Shown: positions 1 to 9,916, counted from the stretch's first letter. The stretch is 64,000 nt of DNA from Gammaproteobacteria bacterium (GCA_041395725.1 JAWKZW010000001.1:2852001-2916000), one strand, 5' to 3'. Numbers and translations are program-made. The notes: generated from the letters alone by a model not told the origin.

Positions 1-29
1 GAAACGATCATCTAATTGTATTTACATCC

Positions 30-398
30 TTACTGCGACTCAGAACTTATGGGCCATTTCACAGCGTACCAAATAATCAGCACTGTCAGGGTGATCTCTA
101 ACACCACAACTATTTGATAGAAAAGTGCCGACCCAGGAAATGTCAGGGCTTCGATGATGGTGTAGAGAAGTCCCAACAAAACCTTCAGCCAGCGGCTCAA
201 AGAGGGTGAGAGTACCGCAGATAGGAAGATCATCAGGGCTGGGACAGCCAATATCATTGATACTACAACGAAAATGATATTATTTGCTTCGCCAAGCGGT
301 CCTATTCGCCCAGCTGCCATATCTTGTATAGTTCCAGGCAAATACATGCTGAAATAGTCATTATAGACATATAGGAACATTAGAGACGCCCACAACAA
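30..398 (-). CDS. DUF6326-like small membrane protein
   Basis: A 122-residue, very hydrophobic protein with about four predicted membrane segments (roughly residues 3-15, 40-62, 68-85 and 90-112). The N-terminal pattern LWASLMFLYVYNDYFSMY resembles the first helix of DUF6326 proteins, whose function is unknown. The start is uncertain: the frame opens with TTG at 398, an in-frame stop lies just upstream (405-407), and the first ATG (380) would cut into the conserved first helix. No convincing ribosome binding site is visible. It lies downstream of another small membrane protein in a visibly AT-richer stretch. Confidence 0.6.
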   Translation of the reverse strand: MLWASLMFLYVYNDYFSMYLPGTIQDMAAGRIGPLGEANNIIFVVVSMILAVPALMIFLSAVLSPSLSRWLKVLLGLLYTIIEALTFPGSALFYQIVVVLEITLTVLIIWYAVKWPISSESQ

Positions 399-663
399 TG
401 ACAGTTAGATATTTACCGACACAGGAAATCTGTGCAGAATGCGCCTTCCTTCGCCGTCGTCCATACTTCCCTCTTAGTGCTCTACATGTTTTTTCGATTA
501 GCTTCAGTAATTACAAATTCCTGGAAATAGCAATAGATATGCTTTAGTTATTTTCTGCATCCGGCCAGAACCCGTCGTTCGCCGAGAGCTCTTCGAGAAT
601 CTTTGGACATTTCGGATGAATGACTGCGCATATATAACCTCTTTAACAAAATGCGAGGGGTTT

Positions 664-1362
664 TTATGTATCCTCCAAAGTATCAATAAGATCTTTCAAA
701 GATTCTCTGAGAGAAAGAAATCTGGAGAGATATTGACTTTGGACTACCATATGCAAAAAAAGAATTTGTTCAAACTCCTTGTTATCTTGGAGAGAGGAGA
801 AATCTACCGGATACTTTGGTTTAAGCCCATCCTCTTCTCTGAACTGCAGGAGATGTAACGCTGTACCTAGCCACCCAGCGATGATACCAGCTGGTATGAC
901 AGAGTTGTGCCTAATATCCAAGGCGACTTGTTCTATATCTTTGGCCAGCTGCAATCTTGAATTAAATACAGAGATCGCATTCTGTATCTGATTATTAAGT
1001 AGGCCCATTTCGCCTGAATAAACCAATTGATCAATTGTTTTTGTGTCTGCGTAAAACTGCGTTATACCTGTAAATCGCCCAAAAGCGTCGATAAGTTCTG
1101 CTTGAGTAACAGTTTCAGGATTGAGCATATAGTTTTTTAACGAAATATTACTTTGTAGCGTACGCTCCACACGATTAATCGTTCGATCTAGTTGAGAAAG
1201 GTTTCTTTGAGAATCAGCTTTAAGTGCTTCAATGTTGCTCTGAGTAGTTTTGTTTTCCAGTCTATATTGCCAGCCTGCGTCTATCGCAAAAGCGAGGAGG
1301 ATTGAGAAGACAATAACAATTGCTTCAATTGAAAATCTTTTCCAAGGAATATCTTGATTCAT
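664..1362 (-). CDS. Single-pass membrane protein with long soluble tail, unknown function
   Basis: A 232-residue protein with a short basic N-terminus (MNQDIPWKRFSIEA), one membrane helix at about residues 12-30 (IVIVFSILLAFAIDAGW) and a long helical, probably coiled-coil region (about 35-130). This architecture resembles the many small DUF6090-type or unnamed anchored proteins of marine Gammaproteobacteria, for which no function is known. I saw no catalytic motif. The ATG at 1362 has only an A-rich leader in front of it and no clear Shine-Dalgarno. Base composition is AT-richer than most of the window, so it may be acquired. Confidence 0.6.
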   Translation of the reverse strand: MNQDIPWKRFSIEAIVIVFSILLAFAIDAGWQYRLENKTTQSNIEALKADSQRNLSQLDRTINRVERTLQSNISLKNYMLNPETVTQAELIDAFGRFTGITQFYADTKTIDQLVYSGEMGLLNNQIQNAISVFNSRLQLAKDIEQVALDIRHNSVIPAGIIAGWLGTALHLLQFREEDGLKPKYPVDFSSLQDNKEFEQILFLHMVVQSQYLSRFLSLRESLKDLIDTLEDT

Positions 1363-1497
1363 TTTTTGGCTAATTTATGTGTAGAGCAGGTTTCGGCCAA
1401 CAGCGGGCCTTTAGGCCATCTGCATTCGTTGTGTGGCGAGGCCGACCCATTGCACAGTTTGTTATGTGCCGGTCTAACCATAAAGATACATTGAAGA

Positions 1498-2343
1498 TCA
1501 CTTGCAGTTGTCTGTGATCCAAGGAATCACAGAAGCTTCTAGGTCAGCAAGGCCATTTCCAGCTCTCAGATTGTGATCAGTATCTATTTGTACATGTTCA
1601 AATGGGTTAGCTCCAGCTTCTTCTGCCGCAATGACATAACGTTCCACAACGGGTGCTGGAACAACTGCATCCTGCAAAGCTTCTATAATTAATAGAGGTC
1701 TGTTTCTAAACTCATTCATGCGAGGTGTTGGATCAACTCGTACTTGCAAATCGTTATACGTATCCCGGCCAGTGTAGCCGCTCAGCCCCACAACGGCATT
1801 ATCGAAACCCGGGGGTTCTTCGCCATCAGGAATTGGTCTGGAGCTTGCTGATCCACGCCCACCGGGAGCAACACCGACAGTACAAGCAATGCTTTTATCT
1901 TCGATACCTGCAATAAGTGCGTTCCATCCTCCAGCACTGTGTCCAATAACAGAGATTTGAGATGCATCAACATCCATTTCTTCAGCGCTTTCTCGGACAT
2001 ACACCAATGCCGCTTCAACGTCTTCTATTCGATTGTCAAAGCTGTATCTACCACCATTTCCCCAAGAGCCTCGAAAATTGAAAGCGAGCACATTAAACCC
2101 AGCCTCCCAAAGCGGTAGAGCTAGTCCTCCTACGGTCTGGTAGACTGCCTCGCGCAAGACTGGGCTACCTGGGTGCCCGTGCAATAGAATCGCTGTAGGA
2201 TGCGGTCCAATGCCTTCTGCGAGTAACCATGTGCCAAACATTGTTTCGTCACCGCTCGGAATGGGGGCAAGTGCACGTGTAGGGGATTGAGCTAGTGTCG
2301 AATGACTTATAAAAAGAAACGTGAGTAACAAAAATACGCGCAT
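1498..2343 (-). CDS. Secreted alpha/beta hydrolase
   Basis: A 281-residue protein with a cleavable signal peptide (MRVFLLLTFLFISHSTLAQ). The core has the alpha/beta-hydrolase order: HGHPG oxyanion-type loop near residue 55, nucleophile elbow GHSAGG near 135, acidic residue in EALQDAVVP near 222, and His in DTDHN near 255. It is therefore most likely a serine esterase or peptidase of the dienelactone-hydrolase/prolyl-oligopeptidase type acting in the periplasm; the substrate cannot be told. AAGGA lies a good distance before the ATG. No operon partner is evident. Confidence 0.82.
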   Translation of the reverse strand: MRVFLLLTFLFISHSTLAQSPTRALAPIPSGDETMFGTWLLAEGIGPHPTAILLHGHPGSPVLREAVYQTVGGLALPLWEAGFNVLAFNFRGSWGNGGRYSFDNRIEDVEAALVYVRESAEEMDVDASQISVIGHSAGGWNALIAGIEDKSIACTVGVAPGGRGSASSRPIPDGEEPPGFDNAVVGLSGYTGRDTYNDLQVRVDPTPRMNEFRNRPLLIIEALQDAVVPAPVVERYVIAAEEAGANPFEHVQIDTDHNLRAGNGLADLEASVIPWITDNCK

Positions 2344-2586
2344 TAGCTGGTCCTTGTTATCTGGTTATTTTCGTTGGTGATCAAATAGATTGATCTGTGT
2401 CCGATATTTCGAGACACATAACATTTATATACTGAGACTCCCTCGCTTGTTGCCAGGTATCCGAACCGGCTCATTTTCTCTTCTTATCTCAGCTCTTTAA
2501 CAGCTGCTCACGGCCTCGGCCACAAGCGGACAAAGTTTCGTCGGACGCGAACACACTTACATCAGCCACAACCAGCCGACTAAAAA

Positions 2587-4734
2587 TCATTCAAGTGAAT
2601 CCGATGCCCCCTTGCTTAATTTGTATTCTAGTTCCGTGGAGAAGTTGCTCACCACATTGGCGATCACGGGCTGTTGCCCATCGCCCCAATTACGCCTATA
2701 ACCTTGATCGACAAACTTTGTAAACAGTAATCGATTGTTAACAATGTCCACGGCGTATGAAGGATAGGGGTCCGTAAAATAATTCCCAATAACTTCCGCA
2801 CGGCGTTGCTGAACACGGAATTCCGTGTCGTAGTCTATGTCCAGGGTAACGAGTTCTACGGGCCGAGTGGTGCTGAGATAGTGAAGGCGGTTGTTACTTC
2901 CCCACTGCGGTTCGTCTCCGCCGCTGGTACTTACCCGCCACCGATTAGCCTCGGTATCCGGGTATGGGCGCACAAAGACTTCTCGCACGCCAGTCTCGAA
3001 ACTCACGTAGGCGAGAAGTCTGCCATCAGGTGAAAGACTCGGTAGCGCTTCACCATACTCAGAAGCAACAAGCGGATTGATTGTTACATTTTCTGAAGCT
3101 GGTGTGCTGCTTAGAATATCTGCGTCATCGCCAAGACCCCGCTGGAGGATCAGATCACCATCAGGAGCGACGCTGCGCGGCAAGATTAACGATTCTCCGG
3201 GGATCACTCTGGCTGTTTCGCCCACGCCCGAAGCGCTGACTTGCCAGATTCCGTAGGCTGCCAAGTCATCAATCTCGCGATTAAAGAAGAGGCTGCCGCC
3301 ATCTCTTGACCACACCGGATTTCCTGCATCGCCCGAATCGGTAACTCTATTCAGAATACCCGGCAGGTTGACATCATAGGTCCAGATATCTGCGACTCCA
3401 TCGTTCTCCAGAGTCAGCGCGATTCGTTGACCGGAAGGAGACAGCGCGATTTCGGTATAAGGCCCTGGAGACAGGTCTATCGCCTCCTCATTGCCGTTAA
3501 GATCACGCCAGACCGGGGATCGCTGAAACATTGTCGTGACATTGGTACCTGGCAAATAGATCAGCGTCCCGTTAGGCGATACGGCGTAACTGGCGAAATC
3601 GTATAAGGACTCGTTCTCGATTCCATCAATAAGTGGCACCGCAGTTCCCACGATCTGCAGTAAATCCGAATCGAAATGGACACCCCATAGATCATCACCC
3701 CGCATGAATACCAGCTGGTTGGAGTTCATCAGGCGGGCATCGTAGGCATTATCGATCAGTTGTCGTCTCTCTCCGGTTTCGATATCGATTGACATCAGTA
3801 CTGGCTCACCAGGATCTGCAGATGAGTTGTCCCGATTCGCTGTATAAAGAATGTTATTCGTTCCAGGTATCTGCGCGGGGGACTGGAAATACGGTAATTC
3901 AAGAGCATCGAAGAGCAAAACGCTTTCCCGAGTATCGAGAGCATATTTATACACCAGGTCGGATACGTAATCCTGATAGATGATGTGATTATTGTCGAGC
4001 CAGTTGTAGCCATTTACATTCACATTTTCAGGGCCTGCCTGTGGTGATCCTCCGGATAGGGACAGGATATTCAAATCACCATAATTTTGACGTATCGCAA
4101 GAAGTCGGCCATCGGGTGAAAATCGACCCCCATCGATATACTCATCAGACTCCAATAGAACCCTCGCCCCAAACTGCTCCATTTTCCGCGCATTAAGCTG
4201 AAATAATGCGCCGTCGAAGCTGGTGAATATCAACTCTTCTCCATCAGGTGAAAATTCGAACCTCGTAATAAAGTTACCGATACCAATTGGTCGACGAACA
4301 ATGGGACCAAGGTTCAGGTTGGAGCGCGTCGGCGTCAGGGAAGCGCCTGTCGCATCCATTGAAACCGATTGTCTTGCTGCGTCAAAGTTCGAATCTGCAA
4401 AGCGATCGAATACCTGGATTCCGGCAACTGCCAGCACCACGATCAGGATCAGGTAATTGATTGGCTGGGCAGAAGTGGCGGGTGATCCAGACGTCGGCTG
4501 GACCCTATGGTCCGGCTTAACCCCGTCCGGCGTAACTTCGTAAGCCCAGGCAGCAATCAACGTTGGCAGGAAACCCAGGATTAGCAGCACGGTGATAAAC
4601 GTCACCGTCCAGCCAGGCATCTGCAGCGCCGGTAGCACGGTATCCGCCACCTGAATCAGAAGCCACGCCACCACGGCATACACCGCCGCGACGCGGAAGA
4701 CCTTCCTTCTTTTTAGTTCGTTGATTAGGTTCAT
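2587..4734 (-). CDS. Membrane-anchored PD40/TolB-type beta-propeller protein (paralogue 2)
   Basis: 715 residues. The N-terminus (LKRRKVFRVAAVYAVVAWLL) carries two membrane helices (about 14-34 and 44-64) and a third at about 91-110; this module is the one found in front of many TPR, cyclase and propeller proteins of Gammaproteobacteria. The remainder, probably periplasmic, contains repeated SPDG/SPNG/SPSG blade motifs typical of PD40 repeats, ending with an RPYPD element. Its ATG overlaps the stop of the upstream paralogue by four bases (ATGA), so the pair is translationally coupled. No enzyme domain is present; a binding or scaffolding role is inferred. Confidence 0.78.
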   Translation of the reverse strand: MNLINELKRRKVFRVAAVYAVVAWLLIQVADTVLPALQMPGWTVTFITVLLILGFLPTLIAAWAYEVTPDGVKPDHRVQPTSGSPATSAQPINYLILIVVLAVAGIQVFDRFADSNFDAARQSVSMDATGASLTPTRSNLNLGPIVRRPIGIGNFITRFEFSPDGEELIFTSFDGALFQLNARKMEQFGARVLLESDEYIDGGRFSPDGRLLAIRQNYGDLNILSLSGGSPQAGPENVNVNGYNWLDNNHIIYQDYVSDLVYKYALDTRESVLLFDALELPYFQSPAQIPGTNNILYTANRDNSSADPGEPVLMSIDIETGERRQLIDNAYDARLMNSNQLVFMRGDDLWGVHFDSDLLQIVGTAVPLIDGIENESLYDFASYAVSPNGTLIYLPGTNVTTMFQRSPVWRDLNGNEEAIDLSPGPYTEIALSPSGQRIALTLENDGVADIWTYDVNLPGILNRVTDSGDAGNPVWSRDGGSLFFNREIDDLAAYGIWQVSASGVGETARVIPGESLILPRSVAPDGDLILQRGLGDDADILSSTPASENVTINPLVASEYGEALPSLSPDGRLLAYVSFETGVREVFVRPYPDTEANRWRVSTSGGDEPQWGSNNRLHYLSTTRPVELVTLDIDYDTEFRVQQRRAEVIGNYFTDPYPSYAVDIVNNRLLFTKFVDQGYRRNWGDGQQPVIANVVSNFSTELEYKLSKGASDSLE

Positions 4735-6845
4735 TGTGGGTCTGGTGGCGCCAATCGGTCTAGCTCCTCGAACCAGTTTTCAACCACAGTAAGCCGGACC
4801 TCTTCATCCGACCTGCCTATATCGGCGCTGGAATTCAGTTTGAATGTCAGAAACCGTTCCCCATCGCCGGATACCGCGTAACTCGGTGGATTACTGGTAA
4901 TAATACAACAATCAGGCAGCAGTGCTTTTGGTGTGCCGGGAATAAATCCGTTTTCGGTCTCGAATTCCACCGACATCAGCGTGTTGGATTCGCGATAAAA
5001 CAATTCACTGCCATTGCGGTTCCACAGGGGCTCAACACCTCGCACATTACTGATCAGCCATTTCCCGTTTTCCACGTCCGGGTAGGGACGGACATAAACA
5101 TGAAAGTCCCCGCTTTCTCGGGAGACGTAAGCGATCCAGTTGCCATCCGGCGAGACTTCAGCATTGAAGTAGGGGTAGTCGGCGGGAAAAACCGGACTGG
5201 CTATCCAACTATCGTCGCGATAGCTGAGTGTTTTAAGTGTGACGTTTGCGCCCGAATTTATCAGGTACAGCAGCTCCCCACTCGCTGTAATAAATGAACT
5301 TGGACGTGCATCTGGTTCACTGGTTAGCTGCTGTGGCTGTCCGGTTCCGTCGGCGTTTATCAGCCAGATTCCCTGGCCGGTTTGGCTATACGCTAGTCTG
5401 CTGCCATCCGGTGACCATTTGGGGTTACGGGCAGTGCCGGAGAAAGTACGGCGGCCAAATGTCTCGCGAGTGAGGTCGTAGACCCAAATATCGCTGCTGC
5501 CGTCTTCTTCATTCCTGGTAATCGCAAGCAACTCATTGTCAGGCGATAGCTCCGGATCAACATAATAGCCCGTTGGTAATGGGATTTCTTCGTTAGCGCC
5601 CTGGCGGCTCAGCCAGGTATATCCCGGCTCGATGCGCTGATATTCATCACCAGGGAGATAGACCAGCCTGCCAGTTTCGGAGAACGCATAGTTGGCAAAC
5701 CCATTCGCAGGGTAACTCTCTATGCCTTCAATCACCGATACTTCTTCTCCCACGACCTGCATGCTCTCACTGTCGAATGGCACTGCCCACAGGTCGCCAG
5801 CCCGGATAAACACGATATGGCCACTGTGGGCGTAGCGTGCCATATAGCCATCGCGTATCAGGGTTTGGGAAGAATCACTATCCAGCTTATGCAGCCTGAT
5901 CTCCGAGCCTTCTGTGCCCATATTGGAGGCCACATAGTTCCCGCTCGTATACACAATAGCGTTGCCGCCGGGCAGGGCTTGCGGATCGATATGCCATTCG
6001 TCAAGTCCCTCAGGTGCAGTAAGCCGGGTATCATTTTCGCTAGACAGAGACATACGATGGATGCTGCGATCCCCATCAGTGAAGAGAACCTCATCATCGG
6101 ACAACCACTTACTCATCCCGAAGCCAATATTTGCCGGGATCGACTGCAGGATTCCGCCGCTGTCGGCGTGAATTCGCAAAGCGACTCTTGTGTTTGTCAA
6201 TAACCGTGTGCCGCTGGGAGAGATAACATAGGCATCATCTGATTCTCCGCTAAGAATATCGATGTCCCCGCTTGCCATGTTTCGTGAATACAATTTCCAG
6301 GGCAATGCGTCGGTCGAGTCGGTGTAGATGAGCTGCCTCCCATCGCTACTCAAGTCGAACAAGACCACAGCTCCGGAGTTAGTGTCTCTGGTCCATGGAA
6401 TCTGCAGATTGATCTCGGATCGTAGAACGCCGCTTCGTGGGCCTTCGTCTGTGGATGATGAACCGGCCAGACCGAACACTGAAGATTGGAAAAGGAATCG
6501 ATCGGCAATCTGGAAGCCCGCCACCAACAACACCAGCACAAATGTGGCGATCAACAGCGTCTGGTTAGGCGCGGCAGATTGGGCGGCGAGCGATTGGGGG
6601 GTAGCTGCTGTGACAGACTCCGTGCGGCTTCCTTCCGGGCTGATTTCATAAGCCCAGGCGGCGATAAGGGTAGGAAAGAAACCCAGGATGAAAAGTACCG
6701 TGACGAACGAAACCGTCCAGTCCGGCAATTGCAATGCGGGTGACAGCGTATCGGCCACCTGAATTAACAGCCATGCGACCACCGCGTACACGGCCGCGAC
6801 GCGAAAGACTTTGCGGCTTTTCAGCTCTTGAAAAAAGCTACTCAC
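4731..6845 (-). CDS. Membrane-anchored PD40/TolB-type beta-propeller protein (paralogue 1)
   Basis: 704 residues and the same architecture as the downstream gene: near-identical first 70 residues (two helices), a third helix at about 93-115 (LLIATFVLVLLVAGFQIADR), then PD40 blades with SPDG motifs and a VYVRPYPD element. The propeller parts of the two proteins are clearly homologous but much diverged, indicating an old tandem duplication. The start is GTG at 6845, preceded by AAGGG at suitable distance. It is the first gene of a two-gene unit, with a long non-coding region upstream that probably holds the promoter. Confidence 0.78.
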   Translation of the reverse strand: MSSFFQELKSRKVFRVAAVYAVVAWLLIQVADTLSPALQLPDWTVSFVTVLFILGFFPTLIAAWAYEISPEGSRTESVTAATPQSLAAQSAAPNQTLLIATFVLVLLVAGFQIADRFLFQSSVFGLAGSSSTDEGPRSGVLRSEINLQIPWTRDTNSGAVVLFDLSSDGRQLIYTDSTDALPWKLYSRNMASGDIDILSGESDDAYVISPSGTRLLTNTRVALRIHADSGGILQSIPANIGFGMSKWLSDDEVLFTDGDRSIHRMSLSSENDTRLTAPEGLDEWHIDPQALPGGNAIVYTSGNYVASNMGTEGSEIRLHKLDSDSSQTLIRDGYMARYAHSGHIVFIRAGDLWAVPFDSESMQVVGEEVSVIEGIESYPANGFANYAFSETGRLVYLPGDEYQRIEPGYTWLSRQGANEEIPLPTGYYVDPELSPDNELLAITRNEEDGSSDIWVYDLTRETFGRRTFSGTARNPKWSPDGSRLAYSQTGQGIWLINADGTGQPQQLTSEPDARPSSFITASGELLYLINSGANVTLKTLSYRDDSWIASPVFPADYPYFNAEVSPDGNWIAYVSRESGDFHVYVRPYPDVENGKWLISNVRGVEPLWNRNGSELFYRESNTLMSVEFETENGFIPGTPKALLPDCCIITSNPPSYAVSGDGERFLTFKLNSSADIGRSDEEVRLTVVENWFEELDRLAPPDPQ

Positions 6846-7239
6846 TGGTAAGACCCTTGGCGGAGTGGGGACAACCCCTCTACATGGCTTGTTATTTTGC
6901 TCAAAACTTTACCACAGCGTGCCGAAATTTGAACGATTTTCGCGGGGATTTGAGGCATCCGAGCGAAAATCCCTAAGGACGGCTTAGGGTCGATACCAGT
7001 CTTCAGAGCGCCTGCTCGGAAAAGCCGCCAGATCAGCGGGATTTCAATTCTGACTATTTCCTCTTTCGGATTGGAGCGGACCATTTGGTTAAAATTTAAC
7101 CGGTAAGATGGCCAAAGCGGCCCGTAGGTGGCGGTCCGGACCAATTCAAACTTGAGGGAAATATTCCGTTTTCAGTATAGAAAGCGTATTCTGACCCTCG
7201 TTTTCAATTGGCCAGAACAAGGTTCGACTTACCGTAAGG
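6846..7239. other. Non-coding region upstream of the propeller pair
   Basis: About 390 bp without a convincing gene. A minus-strand open frame (6842-7144) exists, but it lacks codon character and a recognisable domain. The segment should include the promoter of the 4731-6845 gene and, on the right, the lost 5' part of the decayed gene at 7240. I could not identify a specific regulatory site. Confidence 0.4.
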
Positions 7240-7644
7240 CTCTCTGAACCAAATGACCGACTTACCCTGGGTGCTAATCTGGGTGTCCTTGTCGGGTTAA
7301 TGTTTCTGGGCCTGTAACTGCAGCAGAATGGCAGGATGTTGGCTTCGCAGGCAAGATCGATCCGGCAGGAAATTCGGCTTACCGATTATGTCCTTCCTGT
7401 TACTGAAAGTTTCGCTCAGGCCCTGATAAAGTATCGAAGAAACGATTAGCTGCCCGAATACGACGATCTTCTCATCAGGAGAGGTGTGGATATGACTCTG
7501 ACGAATTCCCAGTTTGTCTGCGCTGAGCAGTTGAATGGGTTGCTTGAAGAGTCGGGTTTTCCTGTTGATGCCTGGATGACGCTGTTTGGAAGCGATGGTG
7601 GGTCAAATCAAGGTTACGGGCCCTGCCTGACCGAATACTGGTAA
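7240..7644 (+). pseudogene. Decayed small single-pass membrane protein gene
   Basis: One continuous reading frame gives LSEPNDRLTLGANLGVLVG, a membrane helix, then stop TAA at 7315-7317, then LQQNGRMLASQARSIRQEIR and further protein-like sequence, then TAG at 7447-7449, then another 64 codons to TAA at 7642-7644. The helix followed by (E)LQQN and a charged helical tail matches the layout of a common family of small anchored proteins in marine Gammaproteobacteria. The two in-frame stops without loss of frame indicate a recently inactivated gene. A 50-residue remnant (7492-7644, with AGGAG upstream) could still be translated. Confidence 0.55.
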
Positions 7645-7774
7645 GAAATAAAGTCGATAAATTATGATCAGGGATTCGTTGTATGGATGGATGAAAACGT
7701 AGTTAAAAAAGCCAACTAACTCGGTTGGCAGGAATCAGTAGTTATTCAAATCAATCGAAGAACGAGGTAACCCA

Positions 7775-8251
7775 ATGGTAAATAAATTACGCAACTTATT
7801 AGTCGCAGCTCTTGTCATGTTGTCTACATCAGCCGTTTTTGCCCAGAGTGAAGAGAGCCTGATGACCTATGACCTTGCCACCACGGCTATGAATGCCGCG
7901 GAAGCCTATGCCCGCGAACAGGGTTGGAACGTAACCATCCTCATTACCGACCAGAATAACAACGTGGTCATGGTACGTCGGCTGGATGGTGCCGGGGCGC
8001 GAACCTGGGATTTTGCTACCGCCAAGGCGTTGGTAGTCAATGAAACCGGTCTGACCTCTGGGGAATATGGCACGCGCAGGGAGGCCGGGACTATTGATGA
8101 AGTTGAAGGTGGCGTCACCTTCGCCGGTGGAGTACCCGTGTTTGTGAACGGGCAGCGTATTGGAGCGATTGCTACAAGTGGCGTGCGGGCCAACCAGGAT
8201 GAAGAGGTTTCTGTAGCCGGGGCCGAGGCTATTGGCAGTGCCTCAAACTAG
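7775..8251 (+). CDS. Secreted GlcG/HbpS family (DUF336) protein
   Basis: 158 residues. A signal peptide (about residues 1-24, ending VFAQ) precedes a single GlcG/HbpS domain: the TTAMNAAEAYAREQGWNV start, the central VVMVRRLDGAGARTWDFA and the GG(V)P closing segment are characteristic. Members of this family bind haem or other cofactors, or act in corrinoid or glycolate-related functions; the exact role here is unknown. AGG lies before the ATG. It stands alone between two decayed genes. Confidence 0.85.
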   Translation: MVNKLRNLLVAALVMLSTSAVFAQSEESLMTYDLATTAMNAAEAYAREQGWNVTILITDQNNNVVMVRRLDGAGARTWDFATAKALVVNETGLTSGEYGTRREAGTIDEVEGGVTFAGGVPVFVNGQRIGAIATSGVRANQDEEVSVAGAEAIGSASN

Positions 8252-8318
8252 CGACTATCTTCAGTTGCCTTTACGCGACTGATGCCTGTTGCATAAGTAT
8301 GCTTCAAAGGAGGCGCTG

Positions 8319-8901
8319 ATGAGACGCAGACGATCTATCAACCAATTGCTGCTGGCAGTTATCACTGGCAGTCTGCTCGGTCAGATTAACGAAGGCCTTG
8401 CCCAGTCCCTTCAGTGAGGCTGTCCAGCACGAGAACGCACCGAGCCAATATGATCCTTACGGTGCCCCGCCGCCGCAGTTTCGTATCACTCACTGTGTAG
8501 GCATCGCCAATGACGGGTTGGTTTACGTCTGCGATCGCACAAACGATCGCATCCAGGTCTTTCGGAAGGACGGGACATTCGTCGATGAAGTATTCATCGC
8601 AAAAGAAACCCTGGGAAGCGGCTCGGTATGGGATATCGCATTCTCGAGCGACGCCGCACAGACTTATCTGCTGGTGCCGGACGGGACCAACCAGGAGGTG
8701 CGCGTTCTGGTGCGCTTTACGTTGGAGGTCGTCAGTGCATTTGGCCAGGCGGGTCGATGGGCGGGGCAGTTCTACGGCGCGCACAACATCGCAGCAGATT
8801 CGCAAGGCAATCTCTACATCACCGAGACTTATGAAGGAAAGCGGGTGCAGAAATTCCGCTACCAGGGAATGGGGGCAGTGAATACGCCTTGGGTGCAGTA
8901 G
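8319..8901 (+). pseudogene. NHL-repeat (six-bladed propeller) protein, truncated and frameshifted
   Basis: A strong ribosome site (AAAGGAGG) precedes ATG 8319, which begins a 32-codon signal-peptide frame (MRRRRSINQLLLAVITGSLL, ending GLAQSLQ, stop 8415-8417). The mature part continues in another frame from about 8398 and has NHL-type blades (VYVCDRTNDRIQVF, LYITETYEGKRVQKF) and the usual RYQGMG tail. Intact relatives usually have several more blades, so both an internal deletion and a frameshift have probably occurred right after the signal peptide. The 167-residue frame with a TTG start is unlikely to make a working secreted protein. Confidence 0.65.
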
Positions 8902-9079
8902 ACTCTGACTCTCTGTTAAGCTGGCCTGTTCTGCCCGGGCGGCGGCATTTCTGTGATGGCATGACCTTTGATCTTCGATAGCTGTGGTCAGAGCGTAAGA
9001 AAAGCAAAAGCACAACTAACCAAAGGCAAAGCCAGTGCGTAAAGAGCGCTTTGTCCTTCGATAACTTCGGGAGAACACC

Positions 9080-9916
9080 ATGGGGAAGAGAGTCACTTTT
9101 TTCACACTGTACTGCACACTGTTTGCTGCCTCCGCGGCCTATGCCCAGCAGCCTGCTGAGGCCCTGGTGCCAGGTGCCAGGTATGTTGCGCTTGGCAGTT
9201 CGTTTGCGGCCGGGCCGGGTGTTCCGGCACAGCTGGGCAGCTGTGGACGGTCGGATCATAACTATGCAAATCTCGTTGCCAGTTCTCTGAATCTCACCCT
9301 GACCGATGTCAGCTGTAACGGCGCGACCACCGATAATATCCGCAACACACCGCAAGGAGACGCGGCTCCTCAAATTGAGGCCGTCAGTCCGGACTCGGCG
9401 CTGGTGACGGTCACTATTGGTGGTAATGACATCAATTACACTTCATCGACTTTTGCCTGCAGTGGGACAGCACCGGACGAGCACTGCACCGCCAACCTTG
9501 ATCGGGCCTGGATCAATGAGGCTGTAAACCAACTGCCGGCCAAGCTGAGTGCGACCTTCGATGCTATCAGGGCCAAGGCGCCGCAAGCCATCATCGTACT
9601 GGTGACCTATCCGCGAGTGTTTCCTGTCGATGCAATAAGTTGCGGTGAGCTTCTACTGAGCGCCGAGGACACCACCTACCTGGCTGACCTCGGTCAGAAA
9701 CTCGAAGATATTTTCGTGAACGTTGCATCGAGCCGGCAGGTCCTTATCGCTGATTCCTATGTGCGAGCGGCAGGTCATGGGCCCTGTGCACCAACTGCTG
9801 AGCGCTGGGTCAACGGAGCCACCGTGGCGGACACGGGTATACGCTATCATCCCACGGCAGAGGGTCATATCGAGATGGCCCGGCTTGTGCTGGCCGCATT
9901 GGGAGTAAGCGAATAG
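9080..9916 (+). CDS. Secreted SGNH/GDSL-family esterase or lipase
   Basis: 278 residues with a signal peptide (cleavage near AYAQ, residue 23). SGNH blocks are in order: GSSFAAGPG (nucleophile Ser, about residue 41), a central NGATTDN Gly/Asn block, GGNDI (Asn, about 115) and YHPTAEGH near the C-terminus (Asp/His region, His about 260). Paired cysteines suggest a disulfide-containing periplasmic or extracellular enzyme of the Streptomyces-esterase-like branch. GGGAG precedes the ATG. No obvious operon partner. Confidence 0.85.
   Translation: MGKRVTFFTLYCTLFAASAAYAQQPAEALVPGARYVALGSSFAAGPGVPAQLGSCGRSDHNYANLVASSLNLTLTDVSCNGATTDNIRNTPQGDAAPQIEAVSPDSALVTVTIGGNDINYTSSTFACSGTAPDEHCTANLDRAWINEAVNQLPAKLSATFDAIRAKAPQAIIVLVTYPRVFPVDAISCGELLLSAEDTTYLADLGQKLEDIFVNVASSRQVLIADSYVRAAGHGPCAPTAERWVNGATVADTGIRYHPTAEGHIEMARLVLAALGVSE

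Noticed and set aside
1390..1470. Integron attC-like site (ATAACAA and imperfect stem) between two cassette-like genes
   Set aside because: The outer core sites do not pair and GTTRRRY is not matched; neighbouring gaps show no similar site.
6842..7144. 100-residue minus-strand frame upstream of the propeller genes
   Set aside because: No domain, no ribosome site, weak coding character; likely non-coding leader DNA.
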